NCBI RefSeq assembly: GCF_923081025.1
Contig: NZ_CAKLPZ010000002.1
Location: 434,001 to 498,000, forward strand
Origin: Neolewinella maritima
GTDB lineage: Bacteria; Bacteroidota; Bacteroidia; Chitinophagales; Saprospiraceae
Reading direction: 5' to 3'
DNA: 64,000 bases
Shown here one piece after another: positions 16,295 through 25,751 of this stretch; the stretch's first letter is position 1; each line of letters begins with the position of its first letter. Below the pieces are notes generated by a model, which did no database searches, was not told where the DNA came from, and worked only from the letters and a program-made list of their open reading frames with translations. A program made the position numbers and the translations under genes.

Positions 16295-17773
16295 ATGGAT
16301 AGACTACGGGACATCCTCCTACTGGACCTGAACGGCTTCACCGTCACGGCCTATCAACTACTGCTGATCGGCGTAGCGGCCTTCCTGCTGCTGGGGGCCA
16401 ACTTCCTGCTGCTGCGCAAGGTGCTGCCCTGGTACTACGGCCGGGAATCCGTCTCGGAAAAGAACCGCAACCGGGTACGCGCCGTCGTCCGCTTTTCGCT
16501 GGTGAGCCTGCTGGTGATTGCCATCCTGCGGATCCTCAACATCGACATCACCTTCATCGACGAGGCGATCCAGCAGGCGGCTACCGAAGACGGCCCGCCG
16601 GTATACCTCACGATCCGTATCAGCACCATCGTTAAGGCGCTGCTGGCTTTCATCGTGGCCAACGTGCTCGACATCCTGATCGAGGAGCTCCTCGTGCAAC
16701 GCTACCACCGTACCCACCTTTCGGCGACCGCTACCCAGCAGTCGCTGACCGATGAGCGGGAGGCCACGGAGCGCTTCCGCGCCGTGCGCCCGCTGATGTA
16801 CACCCTGGCCCTGGTGGTGGTGCTACAGGATACGGGACTGAGCAAGTACTTGCTGTACCCCTTCACCGAGCCCATCCGCGAAGACGCCGTACTGATCACC
16901 CTGGGCAATCTGGTACAGGCTCTGGCTATCTTCCTGTTTCTGCGGCTGCTGCTCATGACGATCACCAGCCTGATCCTGGGCACCTACTACCGCCGCAGTA
17001 AGGTGGACCCCGGCAGCCAGTATGCCATCAACCGGCTCATCACCTACTTCGTCTACGTAGTGGGGGTACTGCTGGTGATCCAGGCGGCGGGCTTCGACCT
17101 GCTGGTGCTCTGGACCGGTGCGGCAGCCCTGCTGGTGGGTATCGGTATCGGCCTGCAGCAGACCTTCAACGACCTGATCTGCGGTATCATCATCCTGTTC
17201 GAGCGCAGCGTGATGGTGGGCGATGTGGTGGAGGTATCGGACCACGAGGTAGGCACGGTGCGCAAGATCGGTGCGCGCACCGCTACGGTCGAGACCCGCG
17301 ATGACATCATCATCTTCGTCCCCAACTCCAAGCTGATCGGCGAGAACGTCGTCAACTGGAGTCACGTAGAGCGCAAGGCCCGTTTCCACGTCAAGGTGGG
17401 CGTCGCCTACGGTTCGGATACGGAGCTGGTACGCGAGATCCTGCGCACCGTAGTGGCCAATCACGAGCGCATCCTCGACACCCCCAAACCCATCGTGCGC
17501 TTTCTCGACTTCGGCAGCTCTTCGCTCGATTTCGACGTCCTCTTCTGGTCGCGCGACCTGATCCGCATCGAAGACATTAAGAGCGACGTCCGCTTCGCCA
17601 TCGACAAGATGTTCCGTGAGCGCGGCGTAGAGATTCCCTTCCCCCAGCGCGATCTGTGGATCCGGGGCGGCAAGGGGCTGGATCGGCTCATCACCACCCA
17701 ATCTTCAAACGGACAGGCGGGATCTACGGAAAAGCCTGCCGAGCAGGAGGGCGGGGCCGCGGGTGCGGAGTAG
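16295..17773 (+). CDS. MscS-family mechanosensitive channel
   Basis: The 492-residue protein has about five transmembrane helices. The last is the pore helix TM3: AALLVGIGIGLQQTFNDLICGIIILFERS, with small residues and glycines spaced as in MscS. It is followed by the beta domain (VMVGDVVEV, VPNSKLIGENVVNWS) and an alpha/beta C-terminus with VGVAYGSDTELV. It has more N-terminal helices than E. coli MscS, which is common in Bacteroidota. The channel releases solutes on hypo-osmotic shock. The C-terminal 35 residues are acidic and low complexity. A near-leaderless promoter box precedes it. Confidence 0.93.
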   Translation: MDRLRDILLLDLNGFTVTAYQLLLIGVAAFLLLGANFLLLRKVLPWYYGRESVSEKNRNRVRAVVRFSLVSLLVIAILRILNIDITFIDEAIQQAATEDGPPVYLTIRISTIVKALLAFIVANVLDILIEELLVQRYHRTHLSATATQQSLTDEREATERFRAVRPLMYTLALVVVLQDTGLSKYLLYPFTEPIREDAVLITLGNLVQALAIFLFLRLLLMTITSLILGTYYRRSKVDPGSQYAINRLITYFVYVVGVLLVIQAAGFDLLVLWTGAAALLVGIGIGLQQTFNDLICGIIILFERSVMVGDVVEVSDHEVGTVRKIGARTATVETRDDIIIFVPNSKLIGENVVNWSHVERKARFHVKVGVAYGSDTELVREILRTVVANHERILDTPKPIVRFLDFGSSSLDFDVLFWSRDLIRIEDIKSDVRFAIDKMFRERGVEIPFPQRDLWIRGGKGLDRLITTQSSNGQAGSTEKPAEQEGGAAGAE

Positions 17774-17902
17774 TTTACCGGGGGGGCGGGGTAGTTTACC
17801 GCCGCGTATACGAAGTATGCAGAGGGCTTGTACGGAGGTAACGCTACACAGCTCCGTGAACCTCCGTGTCCACCTCCGCGTCCTCCGTGTTTAAAGCCTG
17901 AC

Positions 17903-18670
17903 ATGCAACTAAACCACAAAACCTACGGCAGCAGCGGCCCCACCCTGGTCATCCTCCACGGCCTGTTCGGTAACCTCGACAACTGGCAGACCCTGGCCCG
18001 TAAGTGGGCTACGGACTACACCGTCATCCTCCTGGACCTGCGCAACCACGGCCGCTCCCCCCACGCCGAAGAGATGACCTACCCCCTGATGGCGCAGGAC
18101 GTGGCGGAGTTTCTGGAGGCCCGGTCGATCGATCGCTGTCACCTGCTGGGCCACAGCATGGGCGGAAAGGTGGCGATGCAGGCCGCGCTCTCGTATCCCA
18201 CCCTGGTAGATAAGCTCATCGTAGTAGATATGACCCCCCGCCTCTACGGCCGGGGCCACGACGACGTATTTGCCGCCCTGAAGGCCCTCGACCCCGCCAC
18301 CCTCACCGACCGCCGCGAGGCCGATGCCCTGATGGCCCCCCACATGGCCGATGCCGGCGTGCGGCAATTCCTGCTCAAGAACCTCACCCGCCGCGACGAT
18401 GCCGGCTTCCGCTGGCGCATGAACCTGGAGGTGCTGGATCGCGACTACGACCAGCTGGTCGCGCCCATCGGTACGCTGGGACAGAGCTATCCGGGTCCCG
18501 CCCTCTTCGTACGTGGCGGCAAGAGCGGCTACGTACGCGACGAGGACTGGCCGGGAGTAATTTCCTTATTCCCCAAGGCCGAGCTCGCTACGGTAGCTGG
18601 GGCCGGGCACTGGGTGCATGCGGAACGGCCGGGGGAGCTGGAGGGCTTGGTGCGTGAATTCCTCCGGTAG
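17903..18670 (+). CDS. Alpha/beta hydrolase (YbfF-like esterase)
   Basis: I start at ATG 17903 (255 residues); the frame upstream to 17828 has no similarity. The protein shows an oxyanion-hole HGLFGNLDNW near residue 20, the nucleophile elbow GHSMGGKV near residue 88, and the catalytic His in GAGHWVHAERP near the C-terminus. The pattern fits the YbfF branch of small carboxyl-esterases active on acyl esters. The true substrate is unknown. About 130 bases of C-rich spacer with no visible feature separate it from the MscS gene. Confidence 0.88.
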   Translation: MQLNHKTYGSSGPTLVILHGLFGNLDNWQTLARKWATDYTVILLDLRNHGRSPHAEEMTYPLMAQDVAEFLEARSIDRCHLLGHSMGGKVAMQAALSYPTLVDKLIVVDMTPRLYGRGHDDVFAALKALDPATLTDRREADALMAPHMADAGVRQFLLKNLTRRDDAGFRWRMNLEVLDRDYDQLVAPIGTLGQSYPGPALFVRGGKSGYVRDEDWPGVISLFPKAELATVAGAGHWVHAERPGELEGLVREFLR

Positions 18671-18832
18671 CTTGGTAGGGGATGATGCAGCATCAGTTCG
18701 CATAGTAGCAGCACCATCAACGTGCGTCAAAAATTCGCGCACTGCGTGTACTCTGTGGTAGCCCCCAACCCCCACCAGGCGCTCCCCCAAACTATACGGA
18801 TATCCCCCAACCCCCGTACCTTAGCATCCGCT

Positions 18833-19630
18833 ATGCGCCACCGCTTCTACACCGCCCTGTTCATCCTGCTCTGCACCTGTGGCCCCGCCCTCCTGCACGC
18901 ACAGGAAGCACACCGGGCCCTGCGCCGTGGCGACCAGGCCTACCGCGATAAGAACTATAGCCAGGCCGAGCAGGAGTACGCCGATGCCGTAGCGGCCGAC
19001 AATAGCGCCAAGGGCAACTACAACCTCGGCAATGCCCTGTACGAGAACGGGGAGTACGCCGAGGCCGCCAAACGCTACGAGGAAGCCGCCGGACTAGCCG
19101 AAGACCCCGACACCCGCTCGCGCGCCTACCGCAACCTGGGCGATAGTTACTACCGGCAGGAGAATTACGAACAGGCCGTGGAAGCCTACAAGCAGAGCCT
19201 GCGCATCACGCCCGACGATCAGGAGACGAAGTATAACCTGACCAAAGCGATCCGTGACCTGCAGGAACAGCAGCAGCAACAACAGCAACAGGATCAGCAA
19301 GACCAGGAGCAGGAGCAGCAGGACGGTGAGCAGCAACAGCAACAACAGGGGCAGCAGGGTGAAGACGGACAGGACGGCGAACAGCAGCAGCAACAACAGG
19401 CCGATCAGCAACCGCAGGACGGTGACGGCGACCCCGACGACCAGCAACAAGCCGCCAAAAACGAGCAGGAGACGCCCGGCCAGTCTACCGCCAACCCCGG
19501 GGCCAATCCCCAGATGAGCCAGGAGGAAGCCGAACGCCAACTGGGCATCGCGGCCGAGGAAGAGAAGCGTACCCTGAGCCGGCTGCGGCAGGCCGACCGC
19601 GAAGGCTGTACCGGAACCAAAGGATGGTGA
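18833..19630 (+). CDS. batC: BatC-type TPR protein
   Basis: Start ATG 18833, supported by the signal peptide (LFILLCTCGPALLHAQ) and a -7-like box TACCTTAG at 18817-18824. The protein is 265 residues with three TPR repeats over about residues 25-130. A low-complexity Q/D/E-rich stretch covers residues 140-210, and a short conserved tail ends GW. The tail and Q-rich linker match BatC of the Bacteroidota aerotolerance (Bat) cluster, a periplasmic protein thought to support envelope stress resistance. It overlaps batD by seven bases. batA, batB and batE-like genes are not next to it. Confidence 0.85.
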   Translation: MRHRFYTALFILLCTCGPALLHAQEAHRALRRGDQAYRDKNYSQAEQEYADAVAADNSAKGNYNLGNALYENGEYAEAAKRYEEAAGLAEDPDTRSRAYRNLGDSYYRQENYEQAVEAYKQSLRITPDDQETKYNLTKAIRDLQEQQQQQQQQDQQDQEQEQQDGEQQQQQQGQQGEDGQDGEQQQQQQADQQPQDGDGDPDDQQQAAKNEQETPGQSTANPGANPQMSQEEAERQLGIAAEEEKRTLSRLRQADREGCTGTKGW

Positions 19631-21357
19631 TGCGCGTAGGTCTGCTGCTCATACTACTGTCGTCGCTGACGGGGCTACTGGCCCAGCACCAGGATATCAC
19701 TTTCACCGCCGAGCTGAGCAAGGAGCGGATGCTGAAGAACAGTACCGTAGAGTATAATCTGACACTGCGCAACGCGCAGGGCGAACAACTCACGCCGCCC
19801 GACTTCAAGGACTTCGAGGTGCTACAGGGGCCGAACCGCTCGATCGGCACCACCATCATCAACGGCGTGGCGACGAGCCAGATGACGCTGTCCTGGATGC
19901 TGCAGCCCAAACGCACGGGTACGCTGAGCGTAGGATCGGCCAGTGTACGCGCCGCCGGACGCACTTACCGCAGCAACTCCCAGCGGGTGGAGGTATTGGA
20001 ACTGGATGACGACGGGGTGACCGCCGCACCGGAAAACTTCCTGCGCGTAGAGGTCTCGACCGACCGGGCCTATGTAGGTCAACAGATCATCCTGAACCTG
20101 AACCTGTACGCTTCGGTCAACCCCATCTCGCGCAATATGGTGCGGGAGCCGGACCTGGATGGCTTCTTTGCCCGTCCGCGCCGCCGCTTCGATGCCTCGC
20201 CAGTCAACGTAATGGAGAACGGGCGGGAGTACCAGCGCCGTACCCTGGCCAGCCTGGCGCTGTTTCCCATTAAGAGCGGACGGCTCACGATCGACCCTTA
20301 CCGGATGGTCATCGGCGCGGTGCGGCTACGGACCAACTCCAGCTTCACGCGGCGGTACACGGAGCAGATCCCCGTCAACTCCGATACGGTTTACATCGAG
20401 GTGCAGGAGCTACCGCAGCCCCGTCCGGCTGACTTCAGCGGTGGGGTAGGGACCTACACCGCCAGTGTACAGATCGACCGCGACCGCATGACCACCGACG
20501 ATGCGCTGAAGATGGTGCTACAGATCACCGGACAGGGCGACGTGCAGCGCCTGGAAGCCCCCACGCCGGTAGATGAAGCGAACTGGAATATCTACGATCC
20601 ACAGGTGATCCAGGAGGAGTTTATGGACAGCCCCTCGGGGATGTTCGGGCGCAAGGCCTTCCAGTACCAGCTGGTGCCGAAGCGGGGCGGCACCTACACC
20701 GTGGCTCCGGCCCTGACCTACTTCAATACCGACAGCCAGCGCTACGTCAGCCTCGTGCCGGAAACCTTCGAGGTGGTCGTAGCGGGCGGCAGCGGACAAA
20801 AGACCTACCAGGTGGATACCCTGACGGCGACCGAAGAAGCACTCATGCTGCTACCCGCCCCGCCGCTGACCGACCGGGTGCGGGTCGAACGTGACCTCGG
20901 CAGTCAGCCAGCCTACTGGGCCCTGATCCTTCTGCCTCTCTTGCTGAGCGGTGGGCTCATCGGCTACACCCGCTACCGCCAGCAGCGGGATGCTCGCGAT
21001 CCGGCCATCGCGCTGCGGGAGCGGGCGGGCAAGGTGGCCGCCGCCCGACTCAAGGAGGCCCGCGTACACTTGCAGCAGGTAGCCCCGCGGCCGTTCTACG
21101 ACGCGGTCGAGGGTGCCCTGCTGCGGTACCTGCGTGACCGCTTCTCCCTGCAGGTAGCCGACCTGAGCCGGAAGAACATCCAGCAGGTGCTGGCCGGGGC
21201 CGGGGCGGATAGCGCGCTTACCGAGCGGTACGACCAGCTACTGGCCCGCTGTGAGATGGCGCTCTACGCAGGGCAGGACTCGGCCGCCGAGCTGGGCGAG
21301 ACCTACGCCGCCGCCGTCGATCTGATCACCGAGACCGAGCGGCAGCTCCGCGCGTAA
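19624..21357 (+). CDS. batD: BatD family protein
   Basis: A 577-residue protein with a signal peptide (VGLLLILLSSLTGLLAQ). The N-terminal beta-rich BatD region reads ITFTAELSKERMLKNSTVEYNL, with PPDFKDFEVLQGP and a later YVGQQIILNLNLY. One transmembrane helix lies near residue 430 (ALILLPLLLSGGLIGYTRY). The remaining cytosolic helical domain ends at residue 577. BatD acts with BatABC in the proposed aerotolerance complex. It is translationally coupled to batC upstream and to the DUF6427 gene downstream (TAATG). Confidence 0.92.
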   Translation: MVMRVGLLLILLSSLTGLLAQHQDITFTAELSKERMLKNSTVEYNLTLRNAQGEQLTPPDFKDFEVLQGPNRSIGTTIINGVATSQMTLSWMLQPKRTGTLSVGSASVRAAGRTYRSNSQRVEVLELDDDGVTAAPENFLRVEVSTDRAYVGQQIILNLNLYASVNPISRNMVREPDLDGFFARPRRRFDASPVNVMENGREYQRRTLASLALFPIKSGRLTIDPYRMVIGAVRLRTNSSFTRRYTEQIPVNSDTVYIEVQELPQPRPADFSGGVGTYTASVQIDRDRMTTDDALKMVLQITGQGDVQRLEAPTPVDEANWNIYDPQVIQEEFMDSPSGMFGRKAFQYQLVPKRGGTYTVAPALTYFNTDSQRYVSLVPETFEVVVAGGSGQKTYQVDTLTATEEALMLLPAPPLTDRVRVERDLGSQPAYWALILLPLLLSGGLIGYTRYRQQRDARDPAIALRERAGKVAAARLKEARVHLQQVAPRPFYDAVEGALLRYLRDRFSLQVADLSRKNIQQVLAGAGADSALTERYDQLLARCEMALYAGQDSAAELGETYAAAVDLITETERQLRA

Positions 21358-22331
21358 TGCTGTCGCTCTTCCGCACCAATCAGTCGTACGCGAGCCTGCT
21401 GCTGTTCGTCTACGCCCTGCTGCTCCAGCTGCCGGTGTTTTTTCTCGATGTACCGGTGGGAGAGGGCACGTACAGCTACTACGGCGGACTACTAGTCACG
21501 GGCGTACAGCGCAGCTACTGGCTGAGCACGCTGCTGCCGCCGCTGCTGGTGGCGCTGGCCGGCATCGCCGCCAATAGTATCTGCAGCCGCTACCGGTTTT
21601 CGCGTACGGTGACCCAGTTTCCGGGCCTGGGACTGGTGCTGCTGTGGGGGGTCTGTCCGGCCTTCCACGTCTTCGATCCCATCTTGCTCAACCACCTGTT
21701 CCTGCTACTGGCCCTGGGTGCGCTGAGCAGCACGTACAAGGGGCAGTCCATCGAGGTAGCCCGCTTCAACGCCGGCTGGTGGCTAGGGTTGGCCTCGCTA
21801 CTGGTGCCCACTTACCTGGTGTTCATTCCCTGCTTCATTGTAGGCATCAGCATTTTTCGGACGGCCGATCTGCGTGCCATGGGGCAGCTGCTGGGTGGTG
21901 TAGTGATCGCCTACTTCCTGGCGGGCACCTATGCGTACCTGCAGGGCGGTCTGTTGGAGTGGTACGAGCTGCAAGTGGGGGGCTTCGGACTGCTGGAGCT
22001 TACCGTCACGAGCCACTACGTGCTGGGTGGTCTGGCGGTGCTGATTATCCCCCTGCTGATCGTACTGAGTACCAGTGACCGCGGACGGTTGCTGCTCAAC
22101 ATCGAGGGGAGTAAGAACGTATCCTTCGTCTACTGGATGCTGCTGTTCGCGCCCCTGGTGGTAGCCTGTATGGCTAGTATACGGGCGGCGGATGCGCAGG
22201 TGCTGGTGGCTCCTCTGGGGGTGCTTTTCGGGCTCTGGCTGGTGCGGCAGGAGGCGGCACGGGCGGAGTTTTACCATCTTATCCTCTTTGCGGCGGCGCT
22301 GACCCTGCTGTCCGTCACCTTAGTGAATTAA
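21357..22331 (+). CDS. DUF6427-type polytopic membrane protein
   Basis: 324 residues with about ten hydrophobic helices. It starts MLSLFRTNQSYASLLLF, the N-terminus I associate with the Bacteroidota DUF6427 family. ATG overlaps the batD stop by one base. There are few charged residues and no catalytic motif. The function is unknown; coupling to batD suggests a role at the inner membrane with the Bat proteins, which is only an inference from position. Confidence 0.75.
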   Translation: MLSLFRTNQSYASLLLFVYALLLQLPVFFLDVPVGEGTYSYYGGLLVTGVQRSYWLSTLLPPLLVALAGIAANSICSRYRFSRTVTQFPGLGLVLLWGVCPAFHVFDPILLNHLFLLLALGALSSTYKGQSIEVARFNAGWWLGLASLLVPTYLVFIPCFIVGISIFRTADLRAMGQLLGGVVIAYFLAGTYAYLQGGLLEWYELQVGGFGLLELTVTSHYVLGGLAVLIIPLLIVLSTSDRGRLLLNIEGSKNVSFVYWMLLFAPLVVACMASIRAADAQVLVAPLGVLFGLWLVRQEAARAEFYHLILFAAALTLLSVTLVN

Positions 22332-22344
22332 GCAACGAATACGT

Positions 22345-22827
22345 ATGGCTGGATTTTTGGCTGAATTCAAGAAGTTTGCCGTCAAGGGCAACATGATCGA
22401 CCTGGCGGTCGGCGTAGTGATCGGCGCGGCCTTCAATAAGATCGTCGACGTGCTGGTCAAGCAGATCATCACCCCGCCCCTAGGCTACCTCACCGCCGGC
22501 ATCGAGATGCACGACCTGGCCTGGGTGCTCAAAGAGCCGGTGAAGGACGATGCCGGCGAGGTGATCGACCCCGGCGTAGTGATCGGCTATGGCCTGTTTA
22601 TGGAGGCTATGATCGACTTTCTCATCATTGCCTTCACCCTGTTTGTCGTGATCCGCTTCGTCAACTCGCTGCGCGATAGGGCCGAGGATGCCGGGGATAA
22701 GACCGTACCCACCCCCAAGGACATTCAGCTACTGACCGACATCAAGGAAGAGATGCAAAAGATGAACGGCTCCGCCCCGGCCGCTCCGCAGCCCGCTGAC
22801 CCAGCGCCAGTGACAGACCCAGCCTGA
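22345..22827 (+). CDS. mscL: Large-conductance mechanosensitive channel MscL
   Basis: 160 residues. The N-terminal amphipathic helix MAGFLAEFKKFAVKGN is followed by TM1 MIDLAVGVVIGAAFNKIVD, the core MscL signature. After a short loop comes TM2 (FLIIAFTLFVVIRFVN) and a cytoplasmic helix with EEMQKMN. It is a homopentameric emergency valve for hypo-osmotic shock. The C-terminal P/A-rich tail of about 20 residues is longer than usual and lies in DNA that also encodes, on the other strand, the end of the DUF5723 protein (86-base overlap). Confidence 0.95.
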   Translation: MAGFLAEFKKFAVKGNMIDLAVGVVIGAAFNKIVDVLVKQIITPPLGYLTAGIEMHDLAWVLKEPVKDDAGEVIDPGVVIGYGLFMEAMIDFLIIAFTLFVVIRFVNSLRDRAEDAGDKTVPTPKDIQLLTDIKEEMQKMNGSAPAAPQPADPAPVTDPA

Positions 22828-24121
22828 CCCCCGCCAGTGCCGTGTTGCCGGTAGAGAGCAGCGTGAAGAACTTGTCCGAACTGGCAAACACCCGCACCCG
22901 ACCCGGACTGGCGTACAGGTGCAGACCCAGGTTGGTCCGGATGCCCGTCCGGTGGTTGAGGTTAATACCGACCTGCAGCCAGTCCGCCACGGCGTAGCGG
23001 CCCAGCAGCGCTACTGCGGGCTGTAGTTCGCCCAGCCGGTCTTCCAGCACCAGCATGGCCCCGGCCGTAAGCCGCTCGGTGATGTCGTACTCTCCGCCCA
23101 GGTAGACGCTTGCCCCGATCTGCGACTGGAAACCCGCTGTGCTCCGCTCGGGCTCGTAGGTCAGTAGCAGGCTATCGACGGCGGTGGCCAGCGAGATGGT
23201 GTCGCGCAGTAGGTCTTCGAGCAGGTCCAGTCCGTCGAAGGTCTCGGTGCCCGTGAAGCGGAAACTGCTGACATCCTCCGTCCAGTCGATGCTTGCCCCC
23301 AGGTCCACGACCGAGGCGTTGAGGCGCAGGCGGTCCAGATTAACTGCTATGCCGAAGTCAAAGGCCAGACCGGTATTGGCGCCGGTCAGCTCACTGAACG
23401 ATAGGCGGGTAGGATCGTAGTCGAGGGTGAACGAGTCGAGGCGCTCGTACTCCAGGGCGTTGACCGTGTTGACCCGCACGTCCTGCTCCAGGGTGAGCGC
23501 AAAACTCTCCTCTGCCGTACGCAGTTGTATGCTGCCTCCTTCGGCGAGCTGGACACCGCTGGTACCCACCAGGTACTTCACGCGGCCACCCACCGCGATC
23601 TTGTCGGTGAGCGCGTAGCTGAGTCCTAGTCCGACCTCGTGAAAGCTCACGACCTCCCCCTGGGGGGCTAGTTCGACGGTCTGTCCGATGAAGGGGGCAT
23701 TCCCCAACGCGATCAGATCGACCAGCGTCCTGGAGTACTGCGCTTCCCCCTCGACCCGGAGCCGGTGGTACAGGCTCAGGCCCAGGCGACCGCGCTGCAC
23801 CGCCAGGCCGAAGGTTTCGAAGCTGTAGACGTCCTGCACCGTGTTCTGCTCATCGACCAGATCGGACCAGGCGGTAAAGTCCAGGATGCGCCGCCCGCCT
23901 TCCTCCACGAAGATATCCTTGTACTGTAGGTTTTCCAGCCGCAGATCGTTGGCCAGACCGGGCAGTCCGAGGGTCACCGGCTGGGGCAGGAAGTGCACCA
24001 TGGCCGGATTGTGGTAGGTACTCTGCCAGCTTCCGGACAGCAGCGGCGCGGTCAGGTTCTGTGCCCGCAGGCCGGCCAGCGAGAGTATCAGGCCCAGCAG
24101 GAGGTAGATCGGGCGCATCAT
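22742..24121 (-). CDS. DUF5723 family outer-membrane-type protein
   Basis: 459 residues with a signal peptide (LLLGLILSLAGLRAQ) and NPA near residue 38. It has many short amphipathic beta strands with GL(S/N) turns, as in FadL/PorV-like barrels, matching the DUF5723 family of Bacteroidota. The last clear strand is GVRLGLSLALG. After it the frame runs on for 20 more residues (RAAERPGRSRSSF) inside the 3' end of mscL, which looks like read-through into foreign sequence. Its start overlaps the stop of the lipoprotein gene by four bases (ATGA), implying a common operon. Confidence 0.8.
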   Translation of the reverse strand: MMRPIYLLLGLILSLAGLRAQNLTAPLLSGSWQSTYHNPAMVHFLPQPVTLGLPGLANDLRLENLQYKDIFVEEGGRRILDFTAWSDLVDEQNTVQDVYSFETFGLAVQRGRLGLSLYHRLRVEGEAQYSRTLVDLIALGNAPFIGQTVELAPQGEVVSFHEVGLGLSYALTDKIAVGGRVKYLVGTSGVQLAEGGSIQLRTAEESFALTLEQDVRVNTVNALEYERLDSFTLDYDPTRLSFSELTGANTGLAFDFGIAVNLDRLRLNASVVDLGASIDWTEDVSSFRFTGTETFDGLDLLEDLLRDTISLATAVDSLLLTYEPERSTAGFQSQIGASVYLGGEYDITERLTAGAMLVLEDRLGELQPAVALLGRYAVADWLQVGINLNHRTGIRTNLGLHLYASPGRVRVFASSDKFFTLLSTGNTALAGVRLGLSLALGQRAAERPGRSRSSFASLP

Positions 24122-25647
24122 TGGTCGTTTACGGTTAGGCGGGCCCCGATGCGCACCCGGAGGTTCTGCCGGTCGGTCACGCGCACCGCCTGACTACCCT
24201 TATCGCTGGTGGCAAAGGTGATGTTCAGTACGAGGCGGCTGGCGCGGCGGACCTGCGCGAGCCGCTCCCCCTGTAGGGGTATATCCGTCGTAGCCTGCGT
24301 GGCCGCGGTGGTATTACCCATCGCATCTACCACACTGGCCCGGATGACGAGCAGGTCCCCGTCCGTCAGGTCACCCACTACAGTACCCAGGGAGTCGAGG
24401 AAGGTGCCGGTCAGCGAAAGGTCGAAGGGTAGCTCGTTGTCCGTAGTGACGCGGAAGGTGACCGCCGTGATCTCTCCGTACTGTTCCCCCAGATTGACCG
24501 GGAAACTGTCGCGCAGCTGGAAGTCGGCCGCGGACCCATACAGTGGCAGCTCCACCGTGATGGTGGCGGTGTAGGTACTGGTATCGAGCAGGTAGCCGAT
24601 CACCGACTCGTCGGCCTCCGGATTGAGCAGGGCGCTGATGCGGTAGTTGAGGGCGGTGGGGCGGGTAGCCAGTAGCTCCTTCAGGTTACTGTTCGTCTCG
24701 TCGATGAGGTAGGTGGTCAGGGCTGTGTTGCCCGGCGTGCGGGGGTAGGCGAAGTCGAAGCCCTCGTCGACCACCCGGCCGGTCACCGCCACCGTGCTGC
24801 CGGCCTGTGATTCTACGCTCAGTTGATCTACCACTGCCCGGGCCGGAATACCGAAGCCGTTGCGGATCTGCACCCGGATCTGGGGGTCTACGAAGTCGAT
24901 CGTCCCCCCCTGGTAGTTGTCGAAAAAGTCGATCTCCAGCCGCTCGCTCACGCCGGGGTAGGGTGTCCGCCCGAAGTAACCCTCGATGAAGTCGAACTCC
25001 AGGGCCGTAAACGCGGCGATTGTTGCCCGGCCGGGCGCCAGCTCTTCCCCGTCCAGTCCATCGATCGCGTACTCTACGACCAGCTCCCCCCCGCTCAGGT
25101 CGAAGGTGTAGCCGGTAAAATCCAGGGGGCTGTCTACATTGGTGAGCTTCGGCTCGTCTCCCGTGCCGGAGTAGGCGGGAAGTTCTCCGCGCACCTGCAG
25201 TGGCTCGCCATCACGCGTGATGCCCGGCAGGGTAAGCACGATGCGTACCGGCTGCGCGTAGGGGTTGGGCAGGCTGTAGGTGAAGGCACCGGCCTTTGCG
25301 CGCAGGGCCGTCAGGCGGGTATCCTCGGGAGCGGGAAAGGCGTAGGCCTCGCGGCGGCGCGTGATGGGCAGGGGCAGGCCCCGGGCCAGGCCGTTGAGCT
25401 CGTCGAATACCTCATCGCTGGTCACGGCGGGCACCGTATCGGTATAGCTAAAGCGTAGCAGCCCGTCCGGATCCACCGTCAGGCGCACCCGCTCGTCGAT
25501 GTCGCCCACCAGCTCCGCCAGCTTCACTTCGCTATCGATCAGGGGCACGGCATACTCCGCCCGTAAACGTGTACCGTCTACCTCAATGGCCTGTTCACAC
25601 CCTAGCATAAGCAGGCAGGCCCCCATAATAAGTATAGTATCACGCAT
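24118..25647 (-). CDS. Large lipoprotein paired with the DUF5723 protein
   Basis: 509 residues with lipobox LLMLGC. The rest is beta-rich with repeated T/D/G patterns (for example TYLIDETNSNLKELL, ATITVELPLYG) and no recognisable enzyme motif. It is coupled by a four-base overlap to the DUF5723 gene. Lipoprotein plus barrel pairs of this kind in Bacteroidota are often outer-membrane surface or biogenesis units, but nothing here fixes the role. It is divergent from the Pycsar-type effector gene, and its upstream region holds the GC-rich TTTGCACCCGCG element. Confidence 0.75.
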   Translation of the reverse strand: MRDTILIMGACLLMLGCEQAIEVDGTRLRAEYAVPLIDSEVKLAELVGDIDERVRLTVDPDGLLRFSYTDTVPAVTSDEVFDELNGLARGLPLPITRRREAYAFPAPEDTRLTALRAKAGAFTYSLPNPYAQPVRIVLTLPGITRDGEPLQVRGELPAYSGTGDEPKLTNVDSPLDFTGYTFDLSGGELVVEYAIDGLDGEELAPGRATIAAFTALEFDFIEGYFGRTPYPGVSERLEIDFFDNYQGGTIDFVDPQIRVQIRNGFGIPARAVVDQLSVESQAGSTVAVTGRVVDEGFDFAYPRTPGNTALTTYLIDETNSNLKELLATRPTALNYRISALLNPEADESVIGYLLDTSTYTATITVELPLYGSAADFQLRDSFPVNLGEQYGEITAVTFRVTTDNELPFDLSLTGTFLDSLGTVVGDLTDGDLLVIRASVVDAMGNTTAATQATTDIPLQGERLAQVRRASRLVLNITFATSDKGSQAVRVTDRQNLRVRIGARLTVNDQ

Positions 25648-25711
25648 AAGTAAAGCAGTCAGTAGGGCGCGGGCGCGGGTGCAAAGTAAATCACAGGAAA
25701 GGTCCGGTGGG

Positions 25712-25744
25712 TTTGGCAGTAGCCGCCCCGGCGCACTACCTTGG
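25712..25744 (+). promoter_or_regulatory. Promoter of the Pycsar-type effector
   Basis: TTTG at 25712-25715 and TACCTTGG at 25737-25744, 21 bases apart, fit the Bacteroidota promoter with one mismatch in the -7 box. The box ends seven bases before the ATG, so the mRNA would have almost no leader. Confidence 0.5.
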
Positions 25745-25751
25745 GATAGAT

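Noticed and set aside
19254-19517. Ser/Asn/Thr-rich frame inside batC
   Set aside because: It is the out-of-frame reading of the CAG/CAA-rich glutamine tract of BatC.
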